DNA from: Haberlea rhodopensis | Lineage: Eukaryota > Streptophyta > Magnoliopsida > Lamiales > Gesneriaceae | Length of the DNA stretch: 64,000 nucleotides | Assembly: GCA_907163345.1 (NCBI GenBank) | Contig: CAJQUN010000024.1 | Span: 4,464,001 to 4,528,000 of the forward strand | Reading direction: 5' to 3' | Part shown: piece by piece, positions 11,045 through 22,555 of the stretch | Layout of the letters: every line of letters starts with the position of its first letter | How positions within the stretch are numbered: position 1 is the first letter of the stretch | Notes under the pieces: generated by a model | The model's input: only the letters and a program-made list of their open reading frames with translations | The model's database searches: none | Told to the model about the DNA's origin: nothing | Position numbers and translations under genes: made by a program

Positions 11045-12251
11045 TGTTGAGCCTTAAACGCATGGTTGCGTTTAATGCGTTAAATTATCCCCGGTCAATC
11101 TTTGAGTTTTGATGATCAACAAAACTTGTGTTTGTTATACTAATGCATCTACTTAGTGTGCAGATTAAGTGATGAAAAGTGGTTTGGATTGAAGAAAATC
11201 AAGTGTGCATATTCTGGCCTGGATCGCCCCAGACGATGGTGATCATCGCCCCAGGCGATGGGTGCCAGGAGGGGCATCGCCACGCACATCGACAGAGGTG
11301 ATGGCTAGGCGAGCATGCGAGGAAGTTCGCCCCAGGCGATGGTGACCAACGCCTGAGGCGATGGCAGCCACAGGGACTTCGCTCCCGCACATCGACTGAA
11401 GCGACGCCGAGGGATGGCGCGGGCATGCGCGCAGACAAGTTCGCCCGAGGCGATGGCACGAACGCCTGAGGCGATGGGCTGGAACGCCTGAGGCGATGTT
11501 GAGTTCGTTTGAGGCGATGCAAAATTTGGACATGCTGAAGCTACGCCTAAGGAACAAGCCTACAACTTATACAAAAGCCTTGATCATTATTATTTGTAAT
11601 TGCATTGCAATCTCCATACATTGTTGTTGTATTGGAGCTTGTAATTCTTTACTTTGTTGAGTCTTGCTTTCTTCGTGTGAGTACACCGTGAAGGTGCTTT
11701 TGGGTTTGATATCTTGTAAAGGTCCTCCAACACCAAAGCAAGTTGGAAAATTGTAAAGTCATCAACAAGTCTAGTTGGTGCAAGTGTGTGGCTATCCTTG
11801 GAGCCCTTAAGGCCAAGAAGACTCGTGAAGAATGTTGGTAGCTCGGGAAGAGCTTTGTATACTCGGGAATAGTATTGTGCTCGGGAAGAGCTTGTGTACT
11901 CGGGAAGAGTAGTGTGCTCGGGAAGAGCATTGTAACTCGGGAAGAGTTGTTGTGTGGCTAACTTGGAGCCCTCAAGGCCAAGACAAATTGTTCTAGTGGA
12001 ACCTCGGTTGGAGGTTATCTAACCGGGAAGAGGAGACGTAGGCGATTCATCGCCGAACTTCTATAACAAATCCTTTTGTTATTTATTGCTTTAATTTACA
12101 TTACGCATTTATTTACTTGTTCTTTTTATTTATCGATTGACTAAAGGCTTCCGCAAGCGCAAAATATTTTTATTTTACAAACTCATTTTAAAACGCTAAA
12201 GTAGCCAAGGAATCTCATTCACCCCCCCCCCCCCCCTCTTTGACTCCAACA
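11045..12251 (+). repeat. 5' LTR of the gag-only element, with internal deletion
   Basis: It is nearly identical to the 3' LTR but lacks a net 219 bp, with the junction near 11544. The missing part corresponds to about 15117-15332, which includes the TATA box and several palindromes. A poly-C run (12222-12236) precedes the LTR end. Confidence 0.93.
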
Positions 12252-12253
12252 AG

Positions 12254-12266
12254 TGGTATCAGAGCC
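12254..12266 (+). promoter_or_regulatory. Primer binding site for initiator tRNA-Met
   Basis: TGGTATCAGAGCC lies two bases after the 5' LTR end. It is the usual plant Copia primer binding site, complementary to the 3' end of initiator methionine tRNA. Confidence 0.95.
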
Positions 12267-12300
12267 ATTTGATTTTTGTTTTTAAATCAAAATTTTTTAT

Positions 12301-13727
12301 ATGGCTAATCTAGCAAATGAGTTTGCTCAAGGTCAATCGACGAATCGCCCTCCGCTTTTCACGGGTGAGAACTACGGGTATTGGAAAAATAGAATTTCTC
12401 TATATATCCAATCCGTAGATTATGATCTATGGAAAATCATTGTGAAAGGTCCACATACTCCTTTAAAGGATGTTGGGGGAATTAATGTTCCCAAAGAAAT
12501 GGACGACTTCACAAAAGCGGATATGATGTTAATATCTCAAAATGCTAAAGCGATTAATATTTTGCATTGTGCTTAGATATGAAGGAGTACAACCGGATTT
12601 CAATGTGCTCTACCGCTAAGGAGATATGGGACAAATTGAAAATTTGTCATGAAGGAACCAACCAAGTGAAGGAGACAAAGATAGACCTCCTTCAACTCAA
12701 ATATGAGACATTTGAGATGGAATCCGGAGAAGATGTGGATTCCATGTTTAGGAGGCTCACCCTTATCATAAATGAGCTTGCCCAACTTGGAGAGAAGTAC
12801 CCTCCAAAGCAAATATGGAGGAGAGCACTAAGGGCCTTACCTAAAGAATGGGATGCAAAGAGGACGGCCATCATCGAGTCCAACAAAGGGGAGAACGCAT
12901 CTTATGATCTTGATGAGCTCCATGGCACCTTGGTGACCCATGAGCTTGAAGTTGCCACAAGGAGAGAAGTGAAGGAGGAGGATAGATCCAAAAGAAATGG
13001 GATTGCCTTGGTTGGAAGGAAAGACCATTCCGATGATGAAGAAGATGATGATGATGAAGAGATGAGGTTGTTCACAAAGAAGTTCAAGAAGCTCTTCAAC
13101 AAACATAGCAAGTCAAAGACCTCCAATGCTACCAAACAAGAATCCAAAAATGAGGTAACTTGTTACAATTGTCAAGAAATAGGCCATTATGCTAACAAAT
13201 GTCCTAGGAAGAAGAATGAGAACAAAGGGAAGAAGAAAGCGTTCATAGCCACATGGAGTGATAGCGACTCCGATGAAGAAGCCAAAAATCTTTGTCTAAT
13301 GGCTCTTGGAGATGTAGATGAAGAGGATGATGATGAGGTACCATCTTATGATGAATTATTAGATGCTTATAATGAACTCATTGATTGTCTTGGTAAAACC
13401 AAGAAGAACAACAAAGTGCTTAAACTAGACTTGGCTAAGAAGGAAGACGAAAATATTATTTTGAAAAACCAAGTGCTTGATTTAAAGACTTCTCTTGCCA
13501 AGTTTAGTGATAGTAGTTTAAAGATGAATGAATTGCTTGGCTTACAACGTTGTAGCTTTGACAAAGCCGGGTTAGGCTACTCAAGCAAATCAAAATCCTT
13601 TTCTAGCTTATTGGCCAAAGCAAAGCATGACTCTACTACTTGCAATTATTGTTGCAAAAATGGTCATACCAAGAACAAATATAGATTTGCTAGAATCCAC
13701 TACCAACCTAACAAAAGGTGGAAATGA
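12301..13727 (+). pseudogene. gag of the nested element, one frameshift
   Basis: This encodes the structural Gag polyprotein. The N-terminal part has the DUF4219-like PPLFTGENYGYWKNR. The UBN2 domain contains AKEIWDKLKICHEGT and ETFEMESGEDVDSMFRRL. A zinc knuckle CYNCQEIGHYANKC (CX2CX4HX4C) lies mid-protein. An acidic, lysine-rich C-terminal region with coiled-coil character follows. A second knuckle near the end, CNYCCKNGHTKNKY, has lost its last cysteine. Near 12572 a single missing base shifts the frame, so the first 91 codons are separated from the remaining roughly 386. The frame then runs toward the usual gag-pol linker (PKEANHQGPKNKMGTK, about 13740-13790) but pol never appears. Confidence 0.9.
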
Positions 13728-13942
13728 ATCCAAAGGTGCCTAAGGAAGCTAACCATCAAGGACCCAAAAATAAAATGGGTACCAAAGATTCTTCTATTAT
13801 TAATTTGTCTTGTAGGGACAACCATGGATTGGAGCATGAAGGACCAAGCAACTCAAAGGAGGAGTTTATTCTATTCACCACCATAGAAGAAACGAGAGGC
13901 GTTGGACCTATGACAAGAACTAACTCTTGTCATCAAGGGTAA

Positions 13943-14380
13943 AATTTATTTGATTCTTTTTTAAAGAGCAATTCAAAAATTCATTGGCACAAATCAATTG
14001 TGATCAATAAATATTGAAGCTCAATATTCATTGGAGTAAAATGCATAACCCCTTAGCATAATTGTTAAGTGCATGATGTATGCTTATCTTTTTATAGTAA
14101 GTAGCTAGATATGCTTTGCATTCAAATTTGAATATGCTATGTGAAAATGTGCGATTATATGATGTGTTATAATGTTTTGATTATTTTATTGTTTATTGGG
14201 CATGAATGCATGAACATATGCACACATTGCAACCTTTAGAATTAATTGTTGAATGCCTTAAACACATGGTTGTGATTCACCTCTATATGACTTAATCTTG
14301 GTTGATGAGGAATATGTGTAATTTGAAGCTATGTGTCAACATATAAATTATGCCATGTTTATTTAAATTTTATGCTTTTT
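13943..14380 (+). other. Non-coding internal region of the nested element
   Basis: This lies between the residual gag-pol linker and the polypurine tract cluster. It has no reading frame of note and occupies the place where pol would be. Confidence 0.5.
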
Positions 14381-14389
14381 GATTATCAC

Positions 14390-14615
14390 AAAAAGGGGGA
14401 GAATTTTGTGATAAACTTGAACTTTAATATATGCATAGTTTAAGGGGGAGAGCTTATGTATGCATGATTTGAGGGGGAGAGTTATTTGGTTAATGATTTA
14501 CTTGATAACATGTTTGAGTTATGCAATTGTTAAGGGGGAGTTATTTTTACTCACATTTCATGCATATTACTTATTCAAGTTTATCAAGTTTTGTGATCAT
14601 CAAAAAGGGGGAGAT
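14390..14615 (+). promoter_or_regulatory. Cluster of polypurine tracts
   Basis: Five copies of a GGGGGAG core lie at about 14393, 14441, 14473, 14533 and 14606. The last (AAAAAGGGGGAGAT) abuts the 3' LTR. Sireviruses are known for multiple such tracts, which prime plus-strand DNA synthesis. Confidence 0.85.
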
Positions 14616-16041
14616 TGTTGAGCCTTAAACGCATGGTTGCATTTAATGCGTTAAATTATCCCCGGTCAATCTTTGAGTTTTGATGATCAACAAAACTTGT
14701 GTTTGTTATACTAATGCATCTACTTAGTGTGCAGATTAAGTGATGAAAAGTGGTTTGGATTGAAGAAAATCAAGTGTGCATATTCTGGCCTGGATCGCCC
14801 CAGGCGATGGTGATCATCGCCCCAGGCGATGGGTGCCAGGAGGGGCATCGCCACGCACATCGACAGAGGCGATGGCTAGGCGAGCATGCGAGGAAGATCG
14901 CCCCAGGCGATGGTGACCAACGCCTGAGGCGATGGCAGCCACAGGGACTTCGCTCCCGCACATCGACTGAAGCGACGCCGAGGGATGGCGCGGGCATGCG
15001 CGCAGACAAGTTCGCCCGAGGCGATGGCACGAACGCCTGAGGCGATGGGCTGGAACGCCTGAGGCGATGTTGAGTTCGTTTGAGGCGATGCAAAATTTGG
15101 ACATGCTGAAGCTACGGCCTTAATTTTTGCTCTTGATCGCCTGAGGCGATCCACGGATCGCCTGAGGCGATCTGAGGTTTTCTTGACCGTTGGAACGCGG
15201 CGATAGGCGATGTCCGAGGCGATGTCCGAGGCGATCGAGGAGTGATTCAAGCCTTTTGTTTAGTAACGGCTAGTAGGAGCCTAGGGGGCCTTCTACACTA
15301 TAAATATGGATGCTTTGGAGCATTTTGAAGCTAAGGAACAAGCCTACAACTTATACAAAAGCCTTGATCATTATTATTTGTAATTGCATTGCAATCTCCA
15401 TACATTGTTGTTGTATTGGAGCTTGTAATTCTTTACTTTGTTGAGTCTTGCTTTCTTCGTGTGAGTACACCGTGAAGGTGCTTTTGGGTTTGATATCTTG
15501 TAAAGGTCCTCCAACACCAAAGCAAGTTGGAAAATTGTAAAGTCATCAACAAGTCTAGTTGGTGCAAGTGTGTGGCTATCCTTGGAGCCCTTAAGGCCAA
15601 GAAGACTCGTGAAGAGTGTTGGTAGCTCGGGAAGAGCTTTGTATACTCGGGAATAGTATTGTGCTCGGGAAGAGCTTGTGTACTCGGGAAGAGTAGTGTG
15701 CTCGGGAAGAGCATTGTAACTCGGGAAGAGTTGTTGTGTGGCTAACTTGGAGCCCTCAAGGCCAAGACAAATTATTCTAGTGGAACCTCGGTTTGAGGCT
15801 ATCTAACCGGGAAGAGGAGACGTAGGCGATTCATCGCCGAACTTCTATAACAAATCCTTTTGTTATTTATTGCTTTAATTTACATTACGCATTTATTTAC
15901 TTGTTCTTTTATTTATCGATTGACTAAAGGCTTCCGCAAGCGCAAAATATTTTTATTTTACAAACTCATTTTAAAACGCTAAAGTAGCCAAGGAATCTCA
16001 TTCACCCCCCCCCCCCCCCCCCCCCCTCCTCGATTCCAACA
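14616..16041 (+). repeat. 3' LTR of the gag-only element, rich in palindromes
   Basis: This is the full-length LTR. From about 14795 to 15240 it holds more than ten copies of TCGCCYVAGGCGAT-type inverted repeats (for example CGCCTGAGGCGAT and CGCCCCAGGCGAT). TATAAATA lies at 15299-15306 and a poly-C run at 16005-16026. Clustered palindromes in LTRs are described for Sireviruses. Confidence 0.93.
15299..15306 (+). promoter_or_regulatory. LTR TATA box
   Basis: TATAAATA follows the palindrome cluster in the 3' LTR and is the likely core promoter. The corresponding segment is deleted from the 5' LTR. Confidence 0.7.
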
Positions 16042-18223
16042 TCATCCTTTGAAGTACTTTATGGAATTGCTCCGAATTATACTAACTTCAGCCCCTTTGG
16101 TTGTTGGGTTTATCCCTGCCTTCGGGACTATGCCACAAACAAGTTCTCTTCTCGAAGCAAAGCGTGCATCTTCATTGGCTATCACAGTAGTTACAAAGGC
16201 TTTCGATGCCTTGTTCACAGCTTCGGACGTGTTTTTCTCACTCGACATGCTCAGTTTGATGAATTTATGTTCCCATTTTCCAGGAATCATACTGACTCTG
16301 CTGCTGACTCGCTTGAATTTTCAAGCTACCGAGATTCTGCTCCATTTTTACAAGAGGCTGCTGACCCCACATCTGTTCCTGCTGGCCATCCTCACACTAT
16401 ATGTCGTGTTTGTCCCAACGAAGCAACCACTTCCACCAATATTCCATTGCTGCCAGCACCTTCCACAACCATCGAGATTCCACCAGCTCCTCATGTCGCA
16501 ACCACTCAAATTCTATAGGCAATTATATCAGTCGTTTCATCCCATCCGATGGTTACACGTTCCCAAGCAGGTATTTTCAAGCCACGACATCCTGCTAACT
16601 TGCCTGTTATACATCCTACAGGCCTTATCCACTCATTACTCACCACTACCGAACCCAAGGGATTCAAATCCGCTGCTAAGCACCCGGATTGGCTGGTTGC
16701 TATGGATGATGAAATGTTAGCTCTCCAATCCAATCACACTTGGGATGTTGTTCCTCGTCCCACAAATATGAATATTGTCGGCTCTAAATGGGTGTTTCGC
16801 ACCAAATTTCTTTCAGATGGTTCTATTGAGCTACTCAAAGCTCGCTTGGTAGCTAAATGCTTCACTCAGGTGCCTGGTCTTGATTATACAACTATTTTCA
16901 GCCCTGTTGTAAAATCTGCCACTGTTCGCGTGGTTCTTTCTCTTGCTGTCATGCATCGCTGGCCTTTGCATCAACTTGATGTCAAAAATGTCTTTCTCAA
17001 CGGGTTACTCACTGAGACTGTTTATATGGAGCAACCTCCGGGATATGTTGATCCTCGTTTTCCTCATCATGTCTGCAGATTGAAAAAAGCCATCTATGGA
17101 CTCAAACAAGCACCACGTGCTTGGTTTCAACGTTTTAGCTCTTTTCTTCTCAAGCTTGGTTTTCTTTGCAGTCGAGCCGACACATCTTTATTTCTCTATA
17201 GTCGTGGAAATGATATTCTTTATCTCATTCTTTACGTGGATGACATTATCATTAAAGGCAATAATTCTTCCTTATTACATAGATTCACTAGGCACCTTAA
17301 TAGTCAATTTGCTACCAAAGACCTTGGCAAGCTCAGTTATTTCCTCGGTTTGGAGGTACTCACACTTCTGATGGTTTGTTTCTTAGTCAAACCAAGTATG
17401 CTCGTGATATACTCGCTCGTGCTGAATTACTTGATAGTAAATCTGTTGCTACACCAATGGTAGTCGGCCAACGCCTTCAATTGGATGGATCAACCTTTCA
17501 TAATGCCTCGCTTTATTGCTCCTTAGTTGGTGCCTTGCAATATCTCACTATTACTCGTTCGGATCTTGCATATGCTGTGAATTCTGTTAGCCAATATCTT
17601 CACTCCCCTACTGATGAACATTTTCATGCTGTGAAGCGTATTCTACAGCATGTGAAGGGCACTATCAATTTTGGACTTTGCTTCAATCATACCTCATCCC
17701 TTAGTCTCGTTGCTTACTCTGATGCTGATTGGGCAAGTTGTCCTGATGCACGTCGCTCCAACTCCGGTTACTCAATTTTTCTTGGGGAGAATTTAGTTTC
17801 TTGAGTTCTAAAAAGCAACCCACTACATCTCGTTCTAGTTGTGAATCTGAATATCGAGCCCTAGCTCTTGCAGCTGCAGTGGTTGTTTGGCTCTCCCATT
17901 TGCTTCGTGATTTGCATGTCACAACATCTCATCATCCGCTGCTCTTACATGACAATCGTAGTGCAATCTTCCTCAGTAGCAACCCCATCGTTCACAAGCG
18001 TGCCAAGCATGTGGAGCTCGATTATCATTTCGTCCGTGAGCTTGTTTCGGCTGGTGTTCTTGACACTCAATATGTCCCTTCCACGCTTCACATTGTTGAT
18101 GTCCTCACCAAGAGCCTCTCACGTCCACTTTTCAGTTTCTTTCGGTCCAAGCTTCGCGTCGGTTCTAACCCCACGCTTCGCTTGCGGCGGGGTGTTGAGG
18201 ATTCTACAGAATCCATTCCATAA
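16042..18223 (+). pseudogene. Copia integrase end, reverse transcriptase and RNase H (frameshifted)
   Basis: Pol resumes with the integrase C-terminal part (FEVLYGIAPNYTNFSPFG; CIFIGYHSSYKGFRC). Reverse transcriptase begins near 16690 with HPDWLVAMDDEM, then SKWVFRTKF, LDVKNVFLNG, IYGLKQAPRAWFQRF, and the catalytic LYVDDIII. A frameshift near 17355 (after FLGLEV) moves the reading to SQTKYARDILARAELLDSK. A second near 17800 leads into RNase H with SRSSCESEYRALA and KHVELDYHFVRE. The last part runs to LRLRRGV at the 3' LTR. The frameshifts make it non-functional. Confidence 0.9.
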
Positions 18224-18406
18224 TTATCAGATTTGCACATATCTTTTATATTTGTATACGATATCTTGTAAATCTGTTTATATGGATAGAATATATTTGC
18301 TAGGATCTTTAGTGTTTTTAGTTTATTTGTAAACATCTGTATTGTGACATCTATATATATGAAATCACATCTCCACCACAATTGTGAGTGGATCCAAACA
18401 TCTACA
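18193..18406 (+). repeat. 3' LTR of the outer Copia element
   Basis: It starts TGTTGAGGATTC right after the purine-rich GGCGGGG and ends near ATCTACA, about 214 bp. The right end is inferred from the TG...CA rule. With no 5' LTR in the window, no target duplication can be checked. Confidence 0.65.
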
Positions 18407-18466
18407 CTCTTTAGCTTCTGTTTTGTTTTGTCCCTCTCTAATGAATTTGCTTGTTTAAACGAACAG

Positions 18467-19833
18467 AGCGCAATGCCAGGATTTATTTGTAATATGATCA
18501 AGGGGTTGAAAGGGGGTGAAGGAGAGCAGAACATAAATTACATGGAATCTCGTGAGATCATGATTGCCCGTTTGGATGGAATGCTTTCGAGGTTCCCATT
18601 CTCTGACCCCTTTAGTTCTTTTGATAAAAAGATTTGGAACTGGGCATCGGTGAGTATGAGTCAACATTCCCACCGTAGAGTGGGCATCGACTTGTTATGC
18701 AAATAACAAATTAAGTTCCTTAATCCTCGTCTAATTATGTTTGTAGAGGATATTGACATAGATGAGCCAGTTGTATCAACTACACAAAAGAGTAGTAATG
18801 ACATAAAAGGTAAACTTGACATTTATTTCTATGATACTGGTGGTTTTAAGCATCAGTTGGGCCTAAAAGTTTACGTCCTTTTTTTCAGAGAAGGATAGAG
18901 AAAGGGAAAGATTGTTTGAAGGTGGTTTTTCCGACAATCATCCAAAGGTTCGAACACGCGAGGAAATTATTGCGAAATATAGGAACACAGGAGTAAGATT
19001 TTCCATAAATAGCTTGTGTTATTGATGCTTAAATTGGGTATTGCATTGTCTCACCATGCAATTGGTTCCAGGATGCTGCAGCTTCGACTTCTCAAGCAAA
19101 GGATAAACTTCTAGAACGTGGGATGTAAGACCAGTTCTTATGTATTCAGTGATTATAATACGCATATCATGATTTTTGAAGGATAAGAGTTCACTGTATT
19201 AAACTGTCCCACATTTGAAGCATTAGTTCTTTTGTGAAGTAGCACTGGCAATAATTTCTCGGAATACTGACCTATGGTGACTGTAGATTGTTTTCTTCTT
19301 TTAAACAAGCCCTTTCTTAGGGGAAGGGTGGTAGAAGAGGTTTTGCATCTTCCCAATATTATATATTTGGCAGGATATTGGAATCTTTCCAGCTTTGCAC
19401 GATAAATTTATTCTACTAGATACGTTTTTTGAAGTTTCTTTCTCAAAGAGCTTAGTTTGCCGATGTATATTTCTTGTTTGAGATACTGAAATATGATAAT
19501 GACATTATGCTGATCTCACAATAAGTCTCGCTGTTCTTTTGTCCTTTGTATTGTGTCAACACTCGACTAACACACATCACAGGCTGGGATGAGACAATCC
19601 CTGTTATTAGGTGGGATATTTGATGTTTAGATTGCTTTGATATAAGTTTACAATGCAAAGAGCAGTTACTGATCATGTGTCATCTCGTAGTTATTCAGTA
19701 TTAAGTGGTGTTTGATATGTTTCAGAAACTTAGCAAACGGACAGCTGAGCTACAAAGTGGTGCTGAAAGCTTTGCGTCAATGACAAACGAGCTTGTTAAG
19801 AATATGGAAAAACGTAAGTGGTGGAACATATGA
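18467..19833 (+). pseudogene. Tomosyn-like (Lgl/WD40 R-SNARE-like) gene, 3' exons only, decayed
   Basis: Tomosyns are WD40 proteins with a C-terminal R-SNARE-like coiled coil that bind syntaxins. Only the last exons are here: 18467-18649 (PGFICNMIKGLKGG, RFPFSDPF), 18747-18809 (EDIDIDEPV), 18889-18992 (KDRERERLFEGGFSDNH, TREEIIAKYRNTG), 19072-19124 (DAAASTSQAKDKLLERG) and 19726-19833 (KRTAELQSGAESFASMTNE...KRKWWNI, stop). Splice signals persist, but two junctions are out of phase. The first-to-second exon join reads a TAG immediately, and the fourth-to-fifth join is off by two bases, where several expected codons are missing. The WD40 part, roughly 900 residues, is absent, and Copia DNA lies directly upstream. 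Confidence 0.78.
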
Positions 19834-20258
19834 CAGCATAAAAAGTCAGTTCGGTCTTGTGATGAAAGAATATAATGGCAATGTGTACGTTGATATTTAA
19901 GTATATGAATAATTGACAAGAATACATGATTGCACTTTTACTTGTTTACATGTTTTGCAGAAGTGGTGTTAGAGATTAATTAAAAATAGCACAGATTGCT
20001 TCAAATATCAATCCATCCACTATAGTTTCTTCTTTCACCTATAAAGGGTGGCTCGTTAGGTTTTAGCGCAAACATACTTCTAAATGAATTGATATTATGC
20101 TCCTCAAGTTTGATAATTCCTTACAAGTGTTTAATAAATAAAATTTAGGTAGGCTATCGATGTAGCTCACCCATGTTACATTTATCTGTAGAGCATCTGC
20201 TGTCCACGAAAATTTCTTAAGCAGATTCCTTATGGATACACAATTTTGATATTGTCAG
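19834..20258. other. Intergenic between convergent tomosyn remnant and PAI
   Basis: About 425 bp hold the 3' flanks of two convergent genes. No other feature is seen. Confidence 0.5.
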
Positions 20259-21366
20259 TCAGTAATGCACTGAATTGACTGCTTTCATGAATGACAGCAT
20301 TTGAAGTTCATCTTTCTGTATGCCATCTGGACCACAAATGCCACTACTTACATCGATTCCATGTGGTCTAAGTATAGAAAGAGCTTCACATACATTCTCA
20401 GGGTTAACTCCTCCAGCAAGGAACCATCCTTTTTTGCTTGTAATTGGCGGCAGCTTAAATTTTGACCAATTAAACCCTTTACCACTGCAAACACGCAAAT
20501 AAAATTCTAAGCCTGGTTGCAAAACTCCCAAAAGCCGTAAAACACACATGATTCATCGAGTAGAAACAAAGAAATTACACATTAACATAGAGTATATCAA
20601 GAAGGCAACTCTCAGGTTGCGCATTCAACTTTTGAACAAGAGCACAATCATTTTTGGAAGCAAAAATAACGCCACTTCAAAGCAAATGAAATGAGGCCAA
20701 AGCCAAATAATTGAGGAATAGTGAGGCTAACAATACACATGAATATATTTTAATACCTTCCACCTTTAGCACTATCCACGAGAACCCAATCAACAAGAGA
20801 ACATTCTTCATCGGTTATAAAATTCAGAAGATTGCCATCCTCCTTCGCATGCAGAACATAAATTACCTGGTTCTCTCTCGCCACAATATGAAAATCATTC
20901 CGTGAACCATTTCCATGTAGCTGCAAGGGTAGATGGCATTAGATGCTAAATAAAAGGTAGGAGAGTTAAAAAATAATAATAATATTATGGAGGAAAGAGC
21001 TAACCTGAACATATACAAGTTCTGCTTCATCAGAAGCTCTTAATATCGTTTCCACATCATCATCTACGAATACCCCAACAGGTACAGCTCCATGTTCTCG
21101 AGCCACTTTCGAAATCTCTTTTGCAATAGGAAGTGAGATGGAGCGTTTTGAGTTGGGCCAAAGAATCATCCCAATAAAATTTGCACCAGCTTCTGCTGCT
21201 TTCGCAGCATCTATAGCTGATGTGATTCCACACATTTTAACTAGAGGCCTGTCTTCTTTGTATGGTTTATCAGCAAGTGAAACTATTGTTGATTGGTTTG
21301 ATGAGCGCGTTATTTTCATCTTTGGAAAGACTCCTTTTGATAAAATCATTTCTTTCGCTTCGGAAC
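20259..21366 (-). CDS. PAI: Phosphoribosylanthranilate isomerase (tryptophan synthesis), 3' three exons
   Basis: It catalyses the Amadori rearrangement of N-(5'-phosphoribosyl)anthranilate to CdRP, the third step of tryptophan synthesis, in plastids. Exons are 21366-21005, 20920-20757 and 20484-20259, with GT-AG junctions and matching phase. The TIM barrel runs from PLVKMCGITS (active-site cysteine in KMCGIT) through FIGMILWPNSKRSI, VPVGVFVDD, VQLHGNGS, WVLVDSAKGG and WFLAGGVNPENV to DVSSGICGPDGIQK. In-frame translation from ATG 21349 gives 244 residues, enough for the catalytic barrel but short of a full transit peptide. Upstream coding may come from an exon ending at 22556. The gene is convergent with the tomosyn remnant, as its Arabidopsis counterpart is near one. 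Confidence 0.93.
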
Positions 21367-22555
21367 CTGTAATTAATTTGATGATCCGATGGGTCATTTA
21401 CATTCCAAATGGTAAAGCACCACCAATAATTTCCACACAAAATGTTTGTAACCACTGATACATTGAGTGGAATAGGTTCAAAAGCTATCTATTTCATTTT
21501 TTTACCCATGGAATCTAAACTGAGAAAGTACATAGTTTTATTGATGACAAATCCAACGATGACATCTGAGCATATGTAACGGGAAAAAAAAACATTGTCC
21601 TGCACTTGGATAATGCCTTTATAATCACCAACTACTCATCCTCGGCGCATTTAAATTATTGCTTTCATGTTAATAAAGAAGTAATTATAAAAATTAACAG
21701 GCCTCCAAATAACAGGAGTCAACTAGAGCATTGAGAAAAAAAGTCAAAGCCGAAATCTAGCAATGCACAAGGCAATCACCATCATTGAAGGCATCCCAAA
21801 AAACATTGTCGCCATAAATCAAGATCCAAACCCATGAGCCTGGAATCTTTATGCATGACAACAGTCCATATTGCATTTTCGGTTAGTAATTATTTGACTC
21901 CTAGGTTTATTATGACTTACATGGATGATCTGTCTATAACTTTTATTATTCTTGGGGAGAAGCTGAGCACGTATTCTTGTACTGAGAAATGGTACAATAA
22001 TTACCTTGGTTAATGTCAAAAGAATTTTCATCTGACCAAGAAACAACAAAAGGTGATGGAGAAAATGCAGAATCACACCCAGTCAGGAGGAGTAGTTCTT
22101 CGGACAAATGGATAAAGCCCTTTCTGAGAGGAGAGTCATTTGGTGAGTTTCTAATAGAGTTTATAACATGATAACACCAAAGAAAAGTATCAATATCCTC
22201 TACTAGACCACTTCCTATCAACTACATTAAATCTGATGCATCATTATTTGATTTATTCTTAAATATGGATAGCTTGATGACTAGGTAAAGTCGAGTTTCT
22301 TGGTTTGTTCTTTTAATATTTTTCTCATGTTAAAGTGTACCCTTAAGCATTGTTGGTCGATTTGAAAATTCTATTGACATTAACCAAATAGGGGGCACAG
22401 ACACACACGTCAATATAAAATAGATATTGAATATATTCCTCTTGCACCAGCTTTGTATCACTTAACAAAGCATTATTGCCAACTTAGATAGAATCGTGGT
22501 TCGCCGGACGCATTTATCGTGGCCGGGACGGCAGTGGCAAAATCAAATTTCATAC
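21367..22555. other. Presumed first intron of PAI
   Basis: A gene-free 1.2 kb stretch between the candidate first exon and the first certain exon. An unidentified frame on the minus strand at about 21946-22221 (SEELLLLTGCDSAFSPSPF) has no recognised family and no supporting splice evidence. Confidence 0.4.

Larger units (their letters stand above)
11045..16041 (+). mobile_element. Gag-only Sirevirus-like Copia LTR retrotransposon, nested, non-autonomous
   Basis: The element is 4,997 bp with TGTTGAG...CCAACA termini and a perfect 5 bp target duplication TCATC (11040-11044 and 16042-16046). Its parts are a 5' LTR (1,207 bp), a primer site for initiator methionine tRNA, a frameshifted gag, several AGGGGGAG polypurine tracts, and a 3' LTR (1,426 bp). 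Reverse transcriptase, RNase H and integrase are absent. Multiple polypurine tracts and a long Gag with a coiled-coil-like C-terminal part are hallmarks of the Sirevirus lineage. Confidence 0.92.
10655..18406 (+). mobile_element. 5'-truncated Ty1/Copia LTR retrotransposon, interrupted by a nested element
   Basis: Copia pol reads integrase, then reverse transcriptase and RNase H on the plus strand, ending in a 3' LTR. The 5' LTR, gag and protease are absent: similarity begins in the integrase core next to the minisatellite. A second LTR element (11045-16041) is inserted in the integrase, duplicating TCATC. The element sits directly upstream of the tomosyn remnant and cannot be autonomous. Confidence 0.88.

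Noticed and set aside
11199..11557. Open frames on both strands inside the LTRs (also 14750-15250)
   Set aside because: They are produced by the GC-rich LTR palindromes, which read open in several frames. They match no protein and repeat identically in both LTRs.
12254..12266. Possible tRNA-Met gene
   Set aside because: Only the 3' complement of the tRNA is present, directly after an LTR. It is a primer binding site.
21946..22221. Minus-strand 91-codon frame in the presumed PAI intron
   Set aside because: Its composition is protein-like, but I recognise no family and no splice signals tie it to PAI.
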